From assembly GCF_000786695.1 (NCBI RefSeq), contig NZ_CP009962.1:2728001-2792000 (forward strand): 64,000 nucleotides of DNA, read 5' to 3'. The DNA comes from Collimonas arenae. GTDB lineage: Bacteria; Pseudomonadota; Gammaproteobacteria; Burkholderiales; Burkholderiaceae_D. The translations under genes and the position numbers were made by a program. This document shows, piece after piece, positions 1 to 9,944 of this stretch. The notes beneath the pieces are model-generated. The model was not told the DNA's origin. It ran no database searches and worked only from the letters and a program-made list of their open reading frames with translations. The first letter of the stretch is position 1, and each line of letters opens with the position of its first letter.

Positions 1-188
1 TAATTTACAATCAAATATTGTTGGACATTCATGAATTCGAGGTAGCATACGTTGCTGCATAGCAATCGTCAAGCGCGCGAAAATTGCTCATGAGAACCGC
101 GCAACACAATTGTTGAAACACTGATTAAACGAAATCGAGTCGTCCATGAAGGCGGTCTTGAATACTAAAAAAATGTCAGGGAGGTTTC

Positions 189-3100
189 ATGTTGCACAGT
201 CCATGCGGTCGTGTCGGCGCTCGTTTATTTTCATCGCCCAAGTCAATTTCAGCATTTGATAATGTTTCGAATCAGCGCTGTAAGCAGGGCTTGGTTTTGG
301 CGTGGTTTGCCCACCTTCTGCGGGGCTTTGCCTATGCGGCGATTTTCGGCTGGTCGAGTTTTGCCTACGCCTTCAGCCCCAGCACCGAATGTCCGCCAAT
401 TCAGTCAATAACGGTTGCCTCCGGCGGCACCTCGACTACCGACTTGTCCGGCTGTTCGGTATTCGGCCTGGACGGGATGCCGACCGCGCCTTCGCACGGC
501 ACGCTGTCAGACATGAATCCAACCACCGGCAATGGCGACAGCAAGGTCATATACGTCAACAATGGTGACGGTGCGCTCTCCGACAGTTTTGTCGTGCTAG
601 ACGATTTGAATGGAACAATCACCTTCACGGTCACGGTCTTGCCGGCAGCCTCGCCGATTACGGTAACGCCAGCCACCTTGCCGGCGCCATCCATCGGCAA
701 CGCCTATAGCCAGAGCCTGAGCGCCTCAGGCGGGGTTGCACCGTATACCTACTCCCTCTCATCAGGCAGCCTGCCGGCCGGCTTGAGCATATCCGCAGCC
801 GGCTTGATTTCCGGCACGCCAACGGCCGCAGGGGCATTTACGTTCACCGTAGGCGTGCTCGATTCGACCACTCCGACGGCATTGAGCACGACCAAGACCT
901 ATTCGATGACGGTTGCCGTTCCGACGATGGTGCTGGCTCCCGCCAGTCCGCCGGCGGGAACGATATCGCTGCCGTACAGCCAGCAAATGAGCACGACCGG
1001 CGGGACCGCGCCCTACAGCTATGCGATACAGGTTGGCCTGGGAACGCTGCCGCCGGGATTGACCTTGTCGCCCAGCGGCCTGATTTCGGGAACCCCGACT
1101 ACTGCCGGCAGTTCTACTTTCTCACTCAAATACACCGATAGCACCTCTGGCACCGGGCCATTTTCCCAAGCACAGAATGTGACGATCGTGATCAACGCGT
1201 CGCCGGTGATTGTCATCACCCCAACCGTGCTACCGGCCGCCACAGTCGCCGCGGCGTTTAGCCAAAGCCTGTCTGCCAGCGGCGGCACTGCGCCGTATAC
1301 CTTTGCAATTAGTGCAGGGGCGCTGCCTGCTGGACTGACCTTATCAAGTGCTGGCCTCTTGTCGGGTACGCCAACCGCAGGCGGTACTTTCAATTTCACG
1401 GTCAGGGGAACTGATCAGAGCTCCTTTAGCGGCACGCAAGCCTATACGCTGACGGTCAATGCGCCGACCATCGCGATAACGCCTACGACATTGCCCGCGG
1501 CGACCGTCGCTACGGCGTATAGCCAGACTGCGGTAGCCAGTGGCGGTACAGCCGGATATACCTATGCGATCTCTGCCGGCGCTTTGCCGGCGGGGGTGAC
1601 TTTGTCTGGCGGCGGGACGATATCCGGTACGCCAACTGCGGGCGGCACCTTTAATTTTACGGTGCGCGCGACGGATAGTTCGACCGGCACCGGCCCATAT
1701 ATTGGCGCGAGGGCTTATTCCATGACGGTCAATGCGCCGACCATCGCGATCACCCCCGTCAGCCTGCCGGCCATGACGGTTGCCAGCAGCTTTACGCAAA
1801 ACCTGACGGCCAGCGGCGGCATTGCCTCTTACACCTATACTGTTAGCGCCGGCGCACTGCCGAATGGATTGACATTGGCTGCAAACGGAACCTTGTCTGG
1901 TACGCCGACTGTATCGGGGCCATTCAATTTCACAGTCACAGCGACCGATAGTTCGACAGGCAGCGGCCCGTATACAGGTTCACGGGCTTATTCGGTCAAC
2001 GTTAGTGCCGGTTTGCCGGTGACTGGCGCCGTCAGTGTGACAGTCGCTTACGGCAGCTCCGCCAACCCGGTCACCTTGAATCTGAGCGGCGGCACAGCCA
2101 CCTCGGTTGCGGTTGCATCGGCGGCAGCACACGGCACTGCCACCGCTTCTGGGACCAGCATCACTTACACACCAACTTCGGGATACGCCGGTGGCGATTC
2201 GTTCACCTACACGGCAACCAACACGGCCGGAACTTCCAGTCCAGCTACGGTAACGGTAACGGTCTCGTCGCCGACCTTGACGATTACGCCTTCGGGTTCA
2301 TGGTCTGTGACAGACGGCGGCAGCTATAGCCAAACCTTGACCTGGGCCGGTGGCGCGGCGCCTTACAGCGGTATAACGGTCACCGGCTTGCCAGCCGGAT
2401 TGTCCGTCACGGCGACCAGTTCTACCGGAGCGACAATTTCCGGCACGCCGACCGCCGTCGGCAGTTTCACGGTCACGGCTTCTGCCACCGATAGCAGCAC
2501 CGGCACCGGTCCATTTACGAAATCGCAGGGTTTTACATTGACGGTGGCTGCACCCACCGTCAGTTTGACGCCGCCTGGTCCAACCTTGACGCCAAGCTAC
2601 GGCAGCGCATTTTCGCAAGCTTTCACGGCTAGCGGCGGTGTTGCGCCCTATGCGTATGTGTTGACTGGCAGCCTGCCGAGCGGTCTTAGCTGGAATGCGG
2701 CGACAGCAACACTTTCCGGTACCCCGACCCAAAGCGGCAGCTTCCCGATCTCGGTCAGTGCGACCGACCACTCGACCGGTACCGGTGCGCCGTTCAGCAC
2801 ATCGGTCAACTACACATTGACGGTCAGCGCGCCGACCATCGCTATCTCGCCGGTCAGCGCGCCGGGTGGCGCTATTGGCCAATCGTATTCGACTACCATC
2901 AGCGCCAGCGGCGGCGTTGCGCCCTATAGCTTTACGATATCGGCAGGCGCCTTGCCATCAGGCGTTGCGCTTAACGGCGCAACCGGCGCTCTGACCGGAA
3001 CGCCGACGGCTGCAGGTAGCTTCAACTTCACCGTGAACGCCAGCGACGCTAACAGCTTTAGCGGAACCCGTGCATATACCGTTGCGATCGGCGCGCCTGG

Positions 3101-6100
3101 CATGACATTGACGCCGGCATCGCTTCCTGCTGCGGCGGTCGCGACGGCTTATAGCGCGGCCTTTAGCGCCGGCGGCGGTACTGCGCCTTACACCTATGCC
3201 CTGACCGCAGGCAGCTTGCCATCGGGGATCAGCCTGAATACCGCTACCGGCGTACTTTCCGGGACCACGGTCCAGGCCGGCAGTTTCCCGATTACGGTGC
3301 GCGCCACCGACAGCAGCACCGGGGCGGGTGCGCCATTTACGGCGCAAGGCAGTTATACCTTAGTGGTCGCGGCGCCAACCATCAGCCTGGCGCCAAGTTC
3401 AGTGTCGGGCGGTTCCGTGGCGACCAGCTATGCTGCCGTCATCAGCGCCAGCGGCGGCGTATCGCCTTATATTTACAGTATTTCCAGCGGCTCGTTGCCG
3501 ACAGGAGTAACGCTGAATGCATCGACTGGCGCGGTGAGCGGCACGCCGACTGCGGCGGGGACATTTAATTTCACTGTGAGGGCGCAAGACGCCAATAGCT
3601 TCAGTGGCGTCCAGTCCTATAGCCTGGCCATTGCTGCGGCTACCGTGACCTTAAATCCCGCGACGCTGCCCGGCGCCACAGCGGAAGCGGCGTACAGCAC
3701 CACGCTGGTCGCCGGCGGCGGCACTGCGCCTTACACTTACGCGCTCACTGCTGGCTCCCTCCCGAGCGGCATCAGCCTGAATGCTGCGACCGGCGTATTG
3801 TCGGGGACCACCGTCGTGAGCGGCAGTTTCCCGATCACTGTGCGCGCTACCGATAGCAGCACCGGAACCGGGGCGCCGTTCAACGCCTCAAGAAGCTATA
3901 CGTTGACAGTTGCCGCTCCGGCGATCAGCCTTGCGCCGAGCAGCGTGGCAGGCGGTACCGTTGCCGCCAGCTATGCGGCCAGCATCAGCGCCAGCGGCGG
4001 CACCGCGCCTTATACCTACAGCGTTAGCGCAGGTGCGTTGCCGGCAGGGATAAGCCTGAATACCGCCAGTGGCGCGCTGAGCGGCACCCCGACTGCCGCA
4101 GGCACTTTCAACGTGACCGTTAAAGCACTCGACGTCAATGGTTTCAACGGCACCCAGGCATATAGCCTGGTGATTGGTTCGGCGACGCTGACGCTCAATC
4201 CGGCCACGCTGCCCAACCCGACAGCCGAAGCTGCCTATAGCGCCACATTGACGGCAGGCGGCGGTACTGCGCCGTACAGCTTTGCGGTCAGCGGCGGTGC
4301 CTTGCCCACCGGATTGACGCTTAATGCTGCAACCGGTGTGCTGTCCGGCACCACCAACCTGAGCGGCACGTTCAACGTGACGATTAGCGCGACCGATAGC
4401 AGCACCGGCGTCGGTGCGCCATTCGTGGCTTCACATGCCTACGTATTGACTGTCGGTGCGCCGAATATTACTTTGACGCCGAGTACGCTGGTCGGCGCCA
4501 AGGCCAGCGTCGCGTATAGCCAGCAGTTCACGGCTAGCGGCGGTATAGCGCCGTATGCCTACACGATCAGCGCTGGCAGTTTGCCGGCAGGACTGGCATT
4601 GAATGCAGCTACCGGCCTGCTGAGCGGCACGCCGACGGCGGCCGGCAGCTTTACTTTCACCGTGCGCGCCACCGATGCGCAGAACTTTACGGCGCAGCAA
4701 GCGGAGACATTGAGCGTCGCTCAGGCACAGCCGGTGGCGGTGAACGATAGCGCCAGCACCCCGGCTAACCAGCCGGTGACGGTGAATGTCACGGCCAACG
4801 ACAGCGGTCCGATTACGAGTATTGCGGTCAGTACGCCGCCAGCCCATGGCAGTGCGGCTGTGAGCGGCCTGAATGTGGTCTACACGCCAGCCGCTAATTA
4901 CTTCGGCAGTGATAGTTTGAGTTATGTCGCCACAGGCCCGGGCGGTAGTTCCGCCCCAGCTACGGTAACGGTGACCGTGACGGCGCTCGCGGTGCCGGTT
5001 GCGGTAGCCCAGAATGCCACTATCCTGGCGGGCCAGCCTGTGACGTTGCATGGCGCTAGCGGCGCTAGCGGCGGGCCATTTACCGCAGTCGCGATTGTCA
5101 GTCCGCCGAGCGTCGGCACCGCCGCCGTCAGCGGCACCGACATCATCTATACCTCGGTAATCGGCAGCAGCGGTGACATCAAGTTCAGTTACACCCTGGC
5201 CAATGCCTTTGGTGTATCTGCTCCGGTGACGGCGACCGTCAGTGTCAATCCGATGCCGGTAGTCGGCGCCCATAGCGCCACGGTGGCTGCCGGTGCGGCG
5301 GTCAGCGTCGATCTGATGGCGGGCGCCAGCGGCGGCCCATTCACGGCCGCCAATCTGGTGACGGTGTCGCCAACGGCTGCCGGCAGCGCGGTGATCCGCG
5401 ATGTGGGCAGCGCTGGCAAGCCGTCGTATCAGATGACATTTACTGCATCCAGCAAGTTCGCCGGCGCGGCGGCAATCAGTTACACACTGAGCAATGCCTA
5501 CGCGACTTCAGCGCCAGGTACTGTCACAGTGACCGTCACGGCAAGGCGCGACATGTCGACCGATCCGGAAGTGATCGGCTTGCTGTCGGCGCAGGCGGAT
5601 AGCGCAAGACGCTTCGCCAGCGCGCAGATTTCCAACTTCACGCGGCGACTGGAAAGCCTCCACGGCGACGGCTGGGGTACTTCCGGGTTCGGCGTCAGCC
5701 TGACGCCGCCGAGCGCGCCAACCGGCCGGCCGGGTTCCGGCACAGAAGCCGCGCCTTGGCTAAGCGCTGATGTCGACCGCATGTATGGCTCACCGCTGCA
5801 ACCTAACATGCGCAAGGTAGGTTGGATGCCGCAAGCAGGAGGCGGGCAGGGCGGTAGCAACTATGGTGGCGGCACCGGGTCAGCTTTTGGTAGCGGATCA
5901 GGTGCGGCTAGCGGTAGCGGCACCGGCAACGGTCCGGTATTGGCGGCCAATGATACGCAGTCAACCATCACCGGCTTGCCCGACCTGCCGGCGCGTCAGG
6001 GCAATTCTAAACAGCCGTTGTCATTGTGGATGGGCGGGGCGGTGGACTTTGGCCAGCAGTATGTCAATGGTCACCAGGCCGGTTTCCGTTTCCACACCGA

Positions 6101-6851
6101 TGGCGTGAGTATCGGCGGTGACTATCGCATCAACGACTTCGCCACCTTCGGTATCGGCGGCGGATTTAGTCGCGACAGCAGCGACGTCGGCAATAACGGC
6201 ACCAAGAGCACCGCAGAAAGCGTGGTCGGTGCGATGTACGGCAGCTTGCGGCCGGCGAAGGACGTATTCATCGACGGCGTACTGGGCTACGGCACGCTGA
6301 ACTTCAATTCCAACCGTTACATTACCGGCGACGGCGGTTTCGCCACCGGCTTGCGCCATGGCGACCAGGTATTCGGCGCGATTGTCAGCGGCGTCGAATT
6401 CCATCGCGAAGGCTGGATGTGGTCGCCATATGGCCGGTTAGAGTTGATGTCTGCCACGCTGGATCAATATACGGAAACCGCCAGCGGGTTGAATGCGCTG
6501 ACTTACTTCAAGCAGACCGTGCGCACCACCAGCGGCTCTTTGGGAGTACGTGCAGAAGGCCAGTACCTGACCAGCATCGGCACCTGGGTGCCGCGGGCTC
6601 GCGTTGAGTTCCGTCATCAGTTCCAGGGGCAGGATGATGCCGGGCTGGCGTACGCCGACCTGGCATCGGCGGGGCCGGCGTATATCGTGCACACCACCAG
6701 CCAGGATACCGGCAACTGGTTCGCCGGCATCGGCGCAAGACTGGTGATGCGCAACGGCGTGATGTTTACCATCGACTACAACAGCAACATCAATGTCGGC
6801 AACGGCCGCAGCCAGTCAATCATGTTCGGATTGGAAGTGCCGTTGCAATAA
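189..6851 (+). CDS. Giant autotransporter with Ig-like repeats
   Basis: Predicted outer-membrane autotransporter of 2220 residues. A strong ribosome site (AGGGAGG) lies just before the ATG. The N-terminus has a long signal region whose hydrophobic core spans roughly residues 35-61. The passenger is built of putative-Ig (He_PIG-type) repeats of about 85-90 residues, marked by 14 copies of a SGTPT/SGTT signature. A cadherin-like domain sits after the fifth repeat and further such domains lie near residues 1515-1790. A Gly/Ser-rich linker precedes a C-terminal autotransporter beta-barrel from about residue 1940 to the end. Such proteins usually act in adhesion or aggregation; the ligand cannot be read from sequence. 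The chain ends in Leu-Gln rather than the usual terminal aromatic residue. Repeats 8-14 alternate between two subtypes, implying expansion by a two-repeat unit. It appears monocistronic. Confidence 0.9.
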   Translation: MLHSPCGRVGARLFSSPKSISAFDNVSNQRCKQGLVLAWFAHLLRGFAYAAIFGWSSFAYAFSPSTECPPIQSITVASGGTSTTDLSGCSVFGLDGMPTAPSHGTLSDMNPTTGNGDSKVIYVNNGDGALSDSFVVLDDLNGTITFTVTVLPAASPITVTPATLPAPSIGNAYSQSLSASGGVAPYTYSLSSGSLPAGLSISAAGLISGTPTAAGAFTFTVGVLDSTTPTALSTTKTYSMTVAVPTMVLAPASPPAGTISLPYSQQMSTTGGTAPYSYAIQVGLGTLPPGLTLSPSGLISGTPTTAGSSTFSLKYTDSTSGTGPFSQAQNVTIVINASPVIVITPTVLPAATVAAAFSQSLSASGGTAPYTFAISAGALPAGLTLSSAGLLSGTPTAGGTFNFTVRGTDQSSFSGTQAYTLTVNAPTIAITPTTLPAATVATAYSQTAVASGGTAGYTYAISAGALPAGVTLSGGGTISGTPTAGGTFNFTVRATDSSTGTGPYIGARAYSMTVNAPTIAITPVSLPAMTVASSFTQNLTASGGIASYTYTVSAGALPNGLTLAANGTLSGTPTVSGPFNFTVTATDSSTGSGPYTGSRAYSVNVSAGLPVTGAVSVTVAYGSSANPVTLNLSGGTATSVAVASAAAHGTATASGTSITYTPTSGYAGGDSFTYTATNTAGTSSPATVTVTVSSPTLTITPSGSWSVTDGGSYSQTLTWAGGAAPYSGITVTGLPAGLSVTATSSTGATISGTPTAVGSFTVTASATDSSTGTGPFTKSQGFTLTVAAPTVSLTPPGPTLTPSYGSAFSQAFTASGGVAPYAYVLTGSLPSGLSWNAATATLSGTPTQSGSFPISVSATDHSTGTGAPFSTSVNYTLTVSAPTIAISPVSAPGGAIGQSYSTTISASGGVAPYSFTISAGALPSGVALNGATGALTGTPTAAGSFNFTVNASDANSFSGTRAYTVAIGAPGMTLTPASLPAAAVATAYSAAFSAGGGTAPYTYALTAGSLPSGISLNTATGVLSGTTVQAGSFPITVRATDSSTGAGAPFTAQGSYTLVVAAPTISLAPSSVSGGSVATSYAAVISASGGVSPYIYSISSGSLPTGVTLNASTGAVSGTPTAAGTFNFTVRAQDANSFSGVQSYSLAIAAATVTLNPATLPGATAEAAYSTTLVAGGGTAPYTYALTAGSLPSGISLNAATGVLSGTTVVSGSFPITVRATDSSTGTGAPFNASRSYTLTVAAPAISLAPSSVAGGTVAASYAASISASGGTAPYTYSVSAGALPAGISLNTASGALSGTPTAAGTFNVTVKALDVNGFNGTQAYSLVIGSATLTLNPATLPNPTAEAAYSATLTAGGGTAPYSFAVSGGALPTGLTLNAATGVLSGTTNLSGTFNVTISATDSSTGVGAPFVASHAYVLTVGAPNITLTPSTLVGAKASVAYSQQFTASGGIAPYAYTISAGSLPAGLALNAATGLLSGTPTAAGSFTFTVRATDAQNFTAQQAETLSVAQAQPVAVNDSASTPANQPVTVNVTANDSGPITSIAVSTPPAHGSAAVSGLNVVYTPAANYFGSDSLSYVATGPGGSSAPATVTVTVTALAVPVAVAQNATILAGQPVTLHGASGASGGPFTAVAIVSPPSVGTAAVSGTDIIYTSVIGSSGDIKFSYTLANAFGVSAPVTATVSVNPMPVVGAHSATVAAGAAVSVDLMAGASGGPFTAANLVTVSPTAAGSAVIRDVGSAGKPSYQMTFTASSKFAGAAAISYTLSNAYATSAPGTVTVTVTARRDMSTDPEVIGLLSAQADSARRFASAQISNFTRRLESLHGDGWGTSGFGVSLTPPSAPTGRPGSGTEAAPWLSADVDRMYGSPLQPNMRKVGWMPQAGGGQGGSNYGGGTGSAFGSGSGAASGSGTGNGPVLAANDTQSTITGLPDLPARQGNSKQPLSLWMGGAVDFGQQYVNGHQAGFRFHTDGVSIGGDYRINDFATFGIGGGFSRDSSDVGNNGTKSTAESVVGAMYGSLRPAKDVFIDGVLGYGTLNFNSNRYITGDGGFATGLRHGDQVFGAIVSGVEFHREGWMWSPYGRLELMSATLDQYTETASGLNALTYFKQTVRTTSGSLGVRAEGQYLTSIGTWVPRARVEFRHQFQGQDDAGLAYADLASAGPAYIVHTTSQDTGNWFAGIGARLVMRNGVMFTIDYNSNINVGNGRSQSIMFGLEVPLQ

Positions 6852-6918
6852 TCTGTCATGACCAGGGCGGCGGCAATCTCGCCAGAGGTGCCGCCTGCCG
6901 TGTGTTGTCGAGAACTGC

Positions 6919-7818
6919 TTAAGCGATGGTTTTCGGATGCAGCAGATCTGCAAGGCCGATACGACGCAACATCTCGCTGCGCACCCGGTCGGCGACGCCA
7001 TTGACGATCTCGCAGCCATCCTGCGATGGATCGACATGGGTGCGAAAAGGACGGCTGCCGAAAGGCATGCCGATCACACCGACGATGGCTGCAGCCACGG
7101 AGCCGGCGTCGGCATCGGCAGGCTCCAGCGCGGCTAACCCTGCCAATGCCAGCTCGGCCACGCCGGCATAAGGGCCGTCGTTATACTCTGCTGCGCGAAG
7201 CTGGTCGGCCGGGGCTCCGGAATGGACGAAGTGATTAGTGCCCTTGGTGAACGCGCCCGGCACGATGATCGAAGTTTCGATCCCCCAGCGCGCCAGTTCT
7301 CCCGCATATGAAACCGCCAGCGAATCCATTGCCGCCTTCGCCGCAAAATAGGGCGACAGGAAGGGCGGCGTGCCTCCGCGCGCGCTGCTGGACGAAATCC
7401 ACATGACCAGTCCCTTGCCTTGTTTGCGTAGTTGAGGCAAGGCGGCGCGATTCACTCTCTGAGTGCTGAGCACGTTGATATCGTAGAGCTGGGCAAACTG
7501 TTCCGGCGTGAAAGCCTCGGCCGGGCCGAATGACATGTGGCCAGCGTTATGAATCACGACATCCAGCCGGCCGCATTCAGCAATGACGCTGGAAATGCCT
7601 GCCTCCACCGAGTCGCTCGCGGCGACATCCAGTTCTACGGTGCGCAGATCAACCTTGTGTTCGGCGGCATAACGCAGCAGTTCGGCGACCTGTGGGGCGT
7701 TGCGGCAGGTAGTTTCGCGCATGCTGGCGTAGACAGTGTGTCCAGCATGCGCCAGTGCGCGGGCGGCGAGGGCGCCGAAGCCGCTGGAGGCGCCGCTAAT
7801 GAGGATGACTTGTTTCAT
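6919..7818 (-). CDS. SDR family oxidoreductase
   Basis: Classical short-chain dehydrogenase/reductase of 299 residues. The N-terminal Rossmann motif GASSGFG binds NAD(P), followed by NAG and a catalytic YFAAK with an upstream serine cluster (ISSSSA). An AAGGAA ribosome site precedes the ATG. It lies just downstream of a second SDR gene on the same strand, with about 50 bases between them, so the two are probably cotranscribed. The LysR regulator that starts divergently upstream is a likely controller. The substrate cannot be deduced; at about 300 residues it is longer than the minimal SDR and resembles broad-specificity carbonyl reductases. Confidence 0.88.
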   Translation of the reverse strand: MKQVILISGASSGFGALAARALAHAGHTVYASMRETTCRNAPQVAELLRYAAEHKVDLRTVELDVAASDSVEAGISSVIAECGRLDVVIHNAGHMSFGPAEAFTPEQFAQLYDINVLSTQRVNRAALPQLRKQGKGLVMWISSSSARGGTPPFLSPYFAAKAAMDSLAVSYAGELARWGIETSIIVPGAFTKGTNHFVHSGAPADQLRAAEYNDGPYAGVAELALAGLAALEPADADAGSVAAAIVGVIGMPFGSRPFRTHVDPSQDGCEIVNGVADRVRSEMLRRIGLADLLHPKTIA

Positions 7819-7872
7819 GATATTTCCTTGGTTTGATGCGGGTTGGAAAGTACATGCATGGAGATGGTTGGA

Positions 7873-8613
7873 TCAGACCATGCCGCCGTTGGCGCGCAGC
7901 GTCTGACCATTGATCCAGCTACCTTCTGCGCCAGCCAGGAAGGCGACCGTGGCGGCGATGTCCTGTGGCTGGCCGAGCCGTTCCAGCGGAGCGATCTTGG
8001 CCAGGCGATCGATCAGCTCTTGCGATTTGCCATTGAAAAACAGGTCAGTGGCGGTCGGACCCGGAGCTACGGCATTGACGGTGATATTGCGGCCACGCAA
8101 TTCCTTCGCCAGTACGCTGGTCAGGGCTTCCACGCCAGCCTTGGTGGCGGCGTATATTCCATATGAAGGTTGCAGCGTGCCGACCACGCTTGAAGAGAAA
8201 TTGATGATGCGACCGCCGTTGCGCAGGCGCTTGCCCGCTTCGCGCATGGTGTTGAAGCTGCCTTTGAGATTGATCGCAATCTGGCGCTCGAAGCTGGCGT
8301 CGTCGGTCTCGGCGATCGTGGTATTTGCCATGATGCCGGCATTGTTGACCAAGATGTCGACGCCGCCGAATGCCTGTTCGGTGTTGTCGAACAGGGCGCG
8401 CACTGCTGCCGGGTCGCTGACATCGGCTTGCAGCGCCAGCGCTTTGCCACCTTCCCGCACAATCTGCTGCGTCAGTGCTTCCGCCGGCGCAGCGTTGCCG
8501 GAATAGTTGATGACGACTGCAAAGCCGTCTCCAGCCAGGCGTTGCGCCACAGCTGCACCGATGCCGCGGGAAGATCCGGTGATGATTGCTACCTGTTGAG
8601 TTTCCTTGTTCAT
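7873..8613 (-). CDS. SDR family oxidoreductase (FabG-like)
   Basis: Short-chain dehydrogenase of 246 residues, like 3-oxoacyl-ACP reductase and glucose dehydrogenase. It has the cofactor motif TGSSRGIGAAVA, NNAGIM, and the catalytic pair in FSSSVVG and YAATKAG. The C-terminal GQTLRANGG is typical of the family. The start at 8613 is chosen because AAGGAG lies six bases upstream and the protein then begins MNKETQQVAIITGSS; the open frame extends 24 codons further but without family similarity. It is the first gene of a two-gene minus-strand unit with the neighbouring SDR and is divergent from the LysR gene. The substrate is unknown. Confidence 0.9.
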   Translation of the reverse strand: MNKETQQVAIITGSSRGIGAAVAQRLAGDGFAVVINYSGNAAPAEALTQQIVREGGKALALQADVSDPAAVRALFDNTEQAFGGVDILVNNAGIMANTTIAETDDASFERQIAINLKGSFNTMREAGKRLRNGGRIINFSSSVVGTLQPSYGIYAATKAGVEALTSVLAKELRGRNITVNAVAPGPTATDLFFNGKSQELIDRLAKIAPLERLGQPQDIAATVAFLAGAEGSWINGQTLRANGGMV

Positions 8614-8788
8614 TTGATGCTCCTTGAGGATTGGTTTAGGTGTTGCCCCGAGTACTTGAATCCACCCTGGCGCTTCTGAGTCCACGTTCGCAGGACAGTG
8701 ACACCATCATGAAGGTTAATTAAATTTGGATAAAGTAGCCGTATATGCTTAGACTGTTCTATATGGATTAACAATTGGAGCAATCACC

Positions 8789-9706
8789 ATGGATAAATTT
8801 GAAGCCATGCGGATTTTCACCAGGATTGTCGAGTTGAAAAGTTTTACCCGCGCTGCGGAGGATCTCGGCTATCCGAAATCCACGGTGACTAACGCCATCA
8901 AGCAAATGGAGGCGCGTTTGCGGGTCCGTCTGCTGCACCGGACCACGCGCCAAGTAACGCCGACCCTGGACGGCGACGCGTATTACATACGCTGCGCACG
9001 CCTTTTGGCCGACTTGGAAGACGCTGAGAATGTGTTTTCGGAAGCGGCGATCAATCCGAGCGGCAAACTCAGGATCGATATGCACGGTACGCTGGGGCGG
9101 CATTTTGTGCTGCCGCTGCTGGATCAGTTTTGTGCGCGCTATCCGAATATCGAACTGCAGATCGGCATGGGCGACCGCTTGGTCGATCTGGTCGCGGAAA
9201 GCGTCGATTGCGTGCTGCGCGTGGGCGAGTTGCGGGATTCATCGATGGTGGCGAGACGCCTGGCTAGCCTGGAGCAAGTGACATGCGCCAGCCCGGCCTA
9301 TCTGGAACGCCATGGCGAACCGCACAGCGTGGATGAGCTTGCACGGCATCGCGCAGTTAATTTTTTCTCGCCGCAAACGGGAAAACATTATCCGTTTGAA
9401 TTCAATGTCGATGGAGAACTGCGCGAATTTTATATCGGCGGCTCGATATCGGTAAATAATGCCGATGCGTACAAGCTGTGCTGCCAATCCGGTTTTGGCT
9501 TGATCCAGCTGCCGCGTTACGGCGTTGCCCAGATGCTGGCGACAGGTGAGTTGCGCGAGGTGCTTGCCGCCTACCGGCCGCATCCGTCTACGGTATCGGT
9601 GCTGTATCCGCATCATCGGCAATTGTCGCCCAGAGTACGTGTGTTCGTTGACTGGTTGGTGACGATATTCTCTGCAGCCCAGTTAGATCCCTCAAGCGCG
9701 CGGTAG
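8789..9706 (+). CDS. LysR family transcriptional regulator
   Basis: LysR-type regulator of 305 residues. The N-terminal winged helix-turn-helix spans about residues 1-60, with the recognition region SFTRAAEDLGYPKSTVTNAI, and is followed by a periplasmic-binding-like effector domain from about residue 90. The sequence resembles the CrgA/DsdC-like branch that often controls adjacent oxidoreductases. GGAG precedes the ATG. It is transcribed away from the two SDR genes, the usual arrangement for a LysR protein controlling its neighbour, so those genes are the probable targets. Confidence 0.93.
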   Translation: MDKFEAMRIFTRIVELKSFTRAAEDLGYPKSTVTNAIKQMEARLRVRLLHRTTRQVTPTLDGDAYYIRCARLLADLEDAENVFSEAAINPSGKLRIDMHGTLGRHFVLPLLDQFCARYPNIELQIGMGDRLVDLVAESVDCVLRVGELRDSSMVARRLASLEQVTCASPAYLERHGEPHSVDELARHRAVNFFSPQTGKHYPFEFNVDGELREFYIGGSISVNNADAYKLCCQSGFGLIQLPRYGVAQMLATGELREVLAAYRPHPSTVSVLYPHHRQLSPRVRVFVDWLVTIFSAAQLDPSSAR

Positions 9707-9744
9707 CACGCTACGCAATCGCCGTTGTATCTGTTGAGCGGAGT

Positions 9745-9905
9745 TTATCTTTGTAAATAGCTGCGCAGGGTGGCACCCTGATAGCCGAGTTGGAACTGGC
9801 CGCGTCTTTGCAGTTTCGGCATCATTTGGTCGAAAAATCCTCGAATCCGTGCGGCAGATGCAAATGGGCCGGCGTGATGACAAAGCCGTCGTCGCCATGG
9901 CGGGC
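9745..9905 (-). pseudogene. Remnant of an NtaA/DszA-type flavin monooxygenase
   Basis: Only the C-terminal end of a luciferase-like flavin monooxygenase (NtaA/SnaA/DszA family) remains. On the minus strand one frame reads HARHGDDGFVITPAHLHLP and the next frame continues FFDQMMPKLQRRG and YQGATLRSYL, ending at a stop. This matches the family ending of the type GFDDFVDLVVPELQRRGLFR..YEG.TLR. A frameshift near 9840 separates the two parts, and no upstream portion is present because the O-methyltransferase gene begins there. It is a decayed fragment, not an expressed gene. The identification rests on remembered family similarity. Confidence 0.6.
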
Positions 9906-9944
9906 ATGGTAAATTGTTCCTCTCCGCCAAAAGGATTGCAAACC

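Noticed and set aside
4431-5273. Long minus-strand frame of 280 codons inside the autotransporter gene
   Set aside because: It is antisense to repeated, high-GC coding sequence and shows no protein-like family pattern; frame openness follows from codon bias.
189-5550. CRISPR-like or DNA-level repeat array in the first 5.5 kb
   Set aside because: The repeats are at protein level with diverged DNA and no constant repeat-spacer spacing; they encode Ig-like domains.
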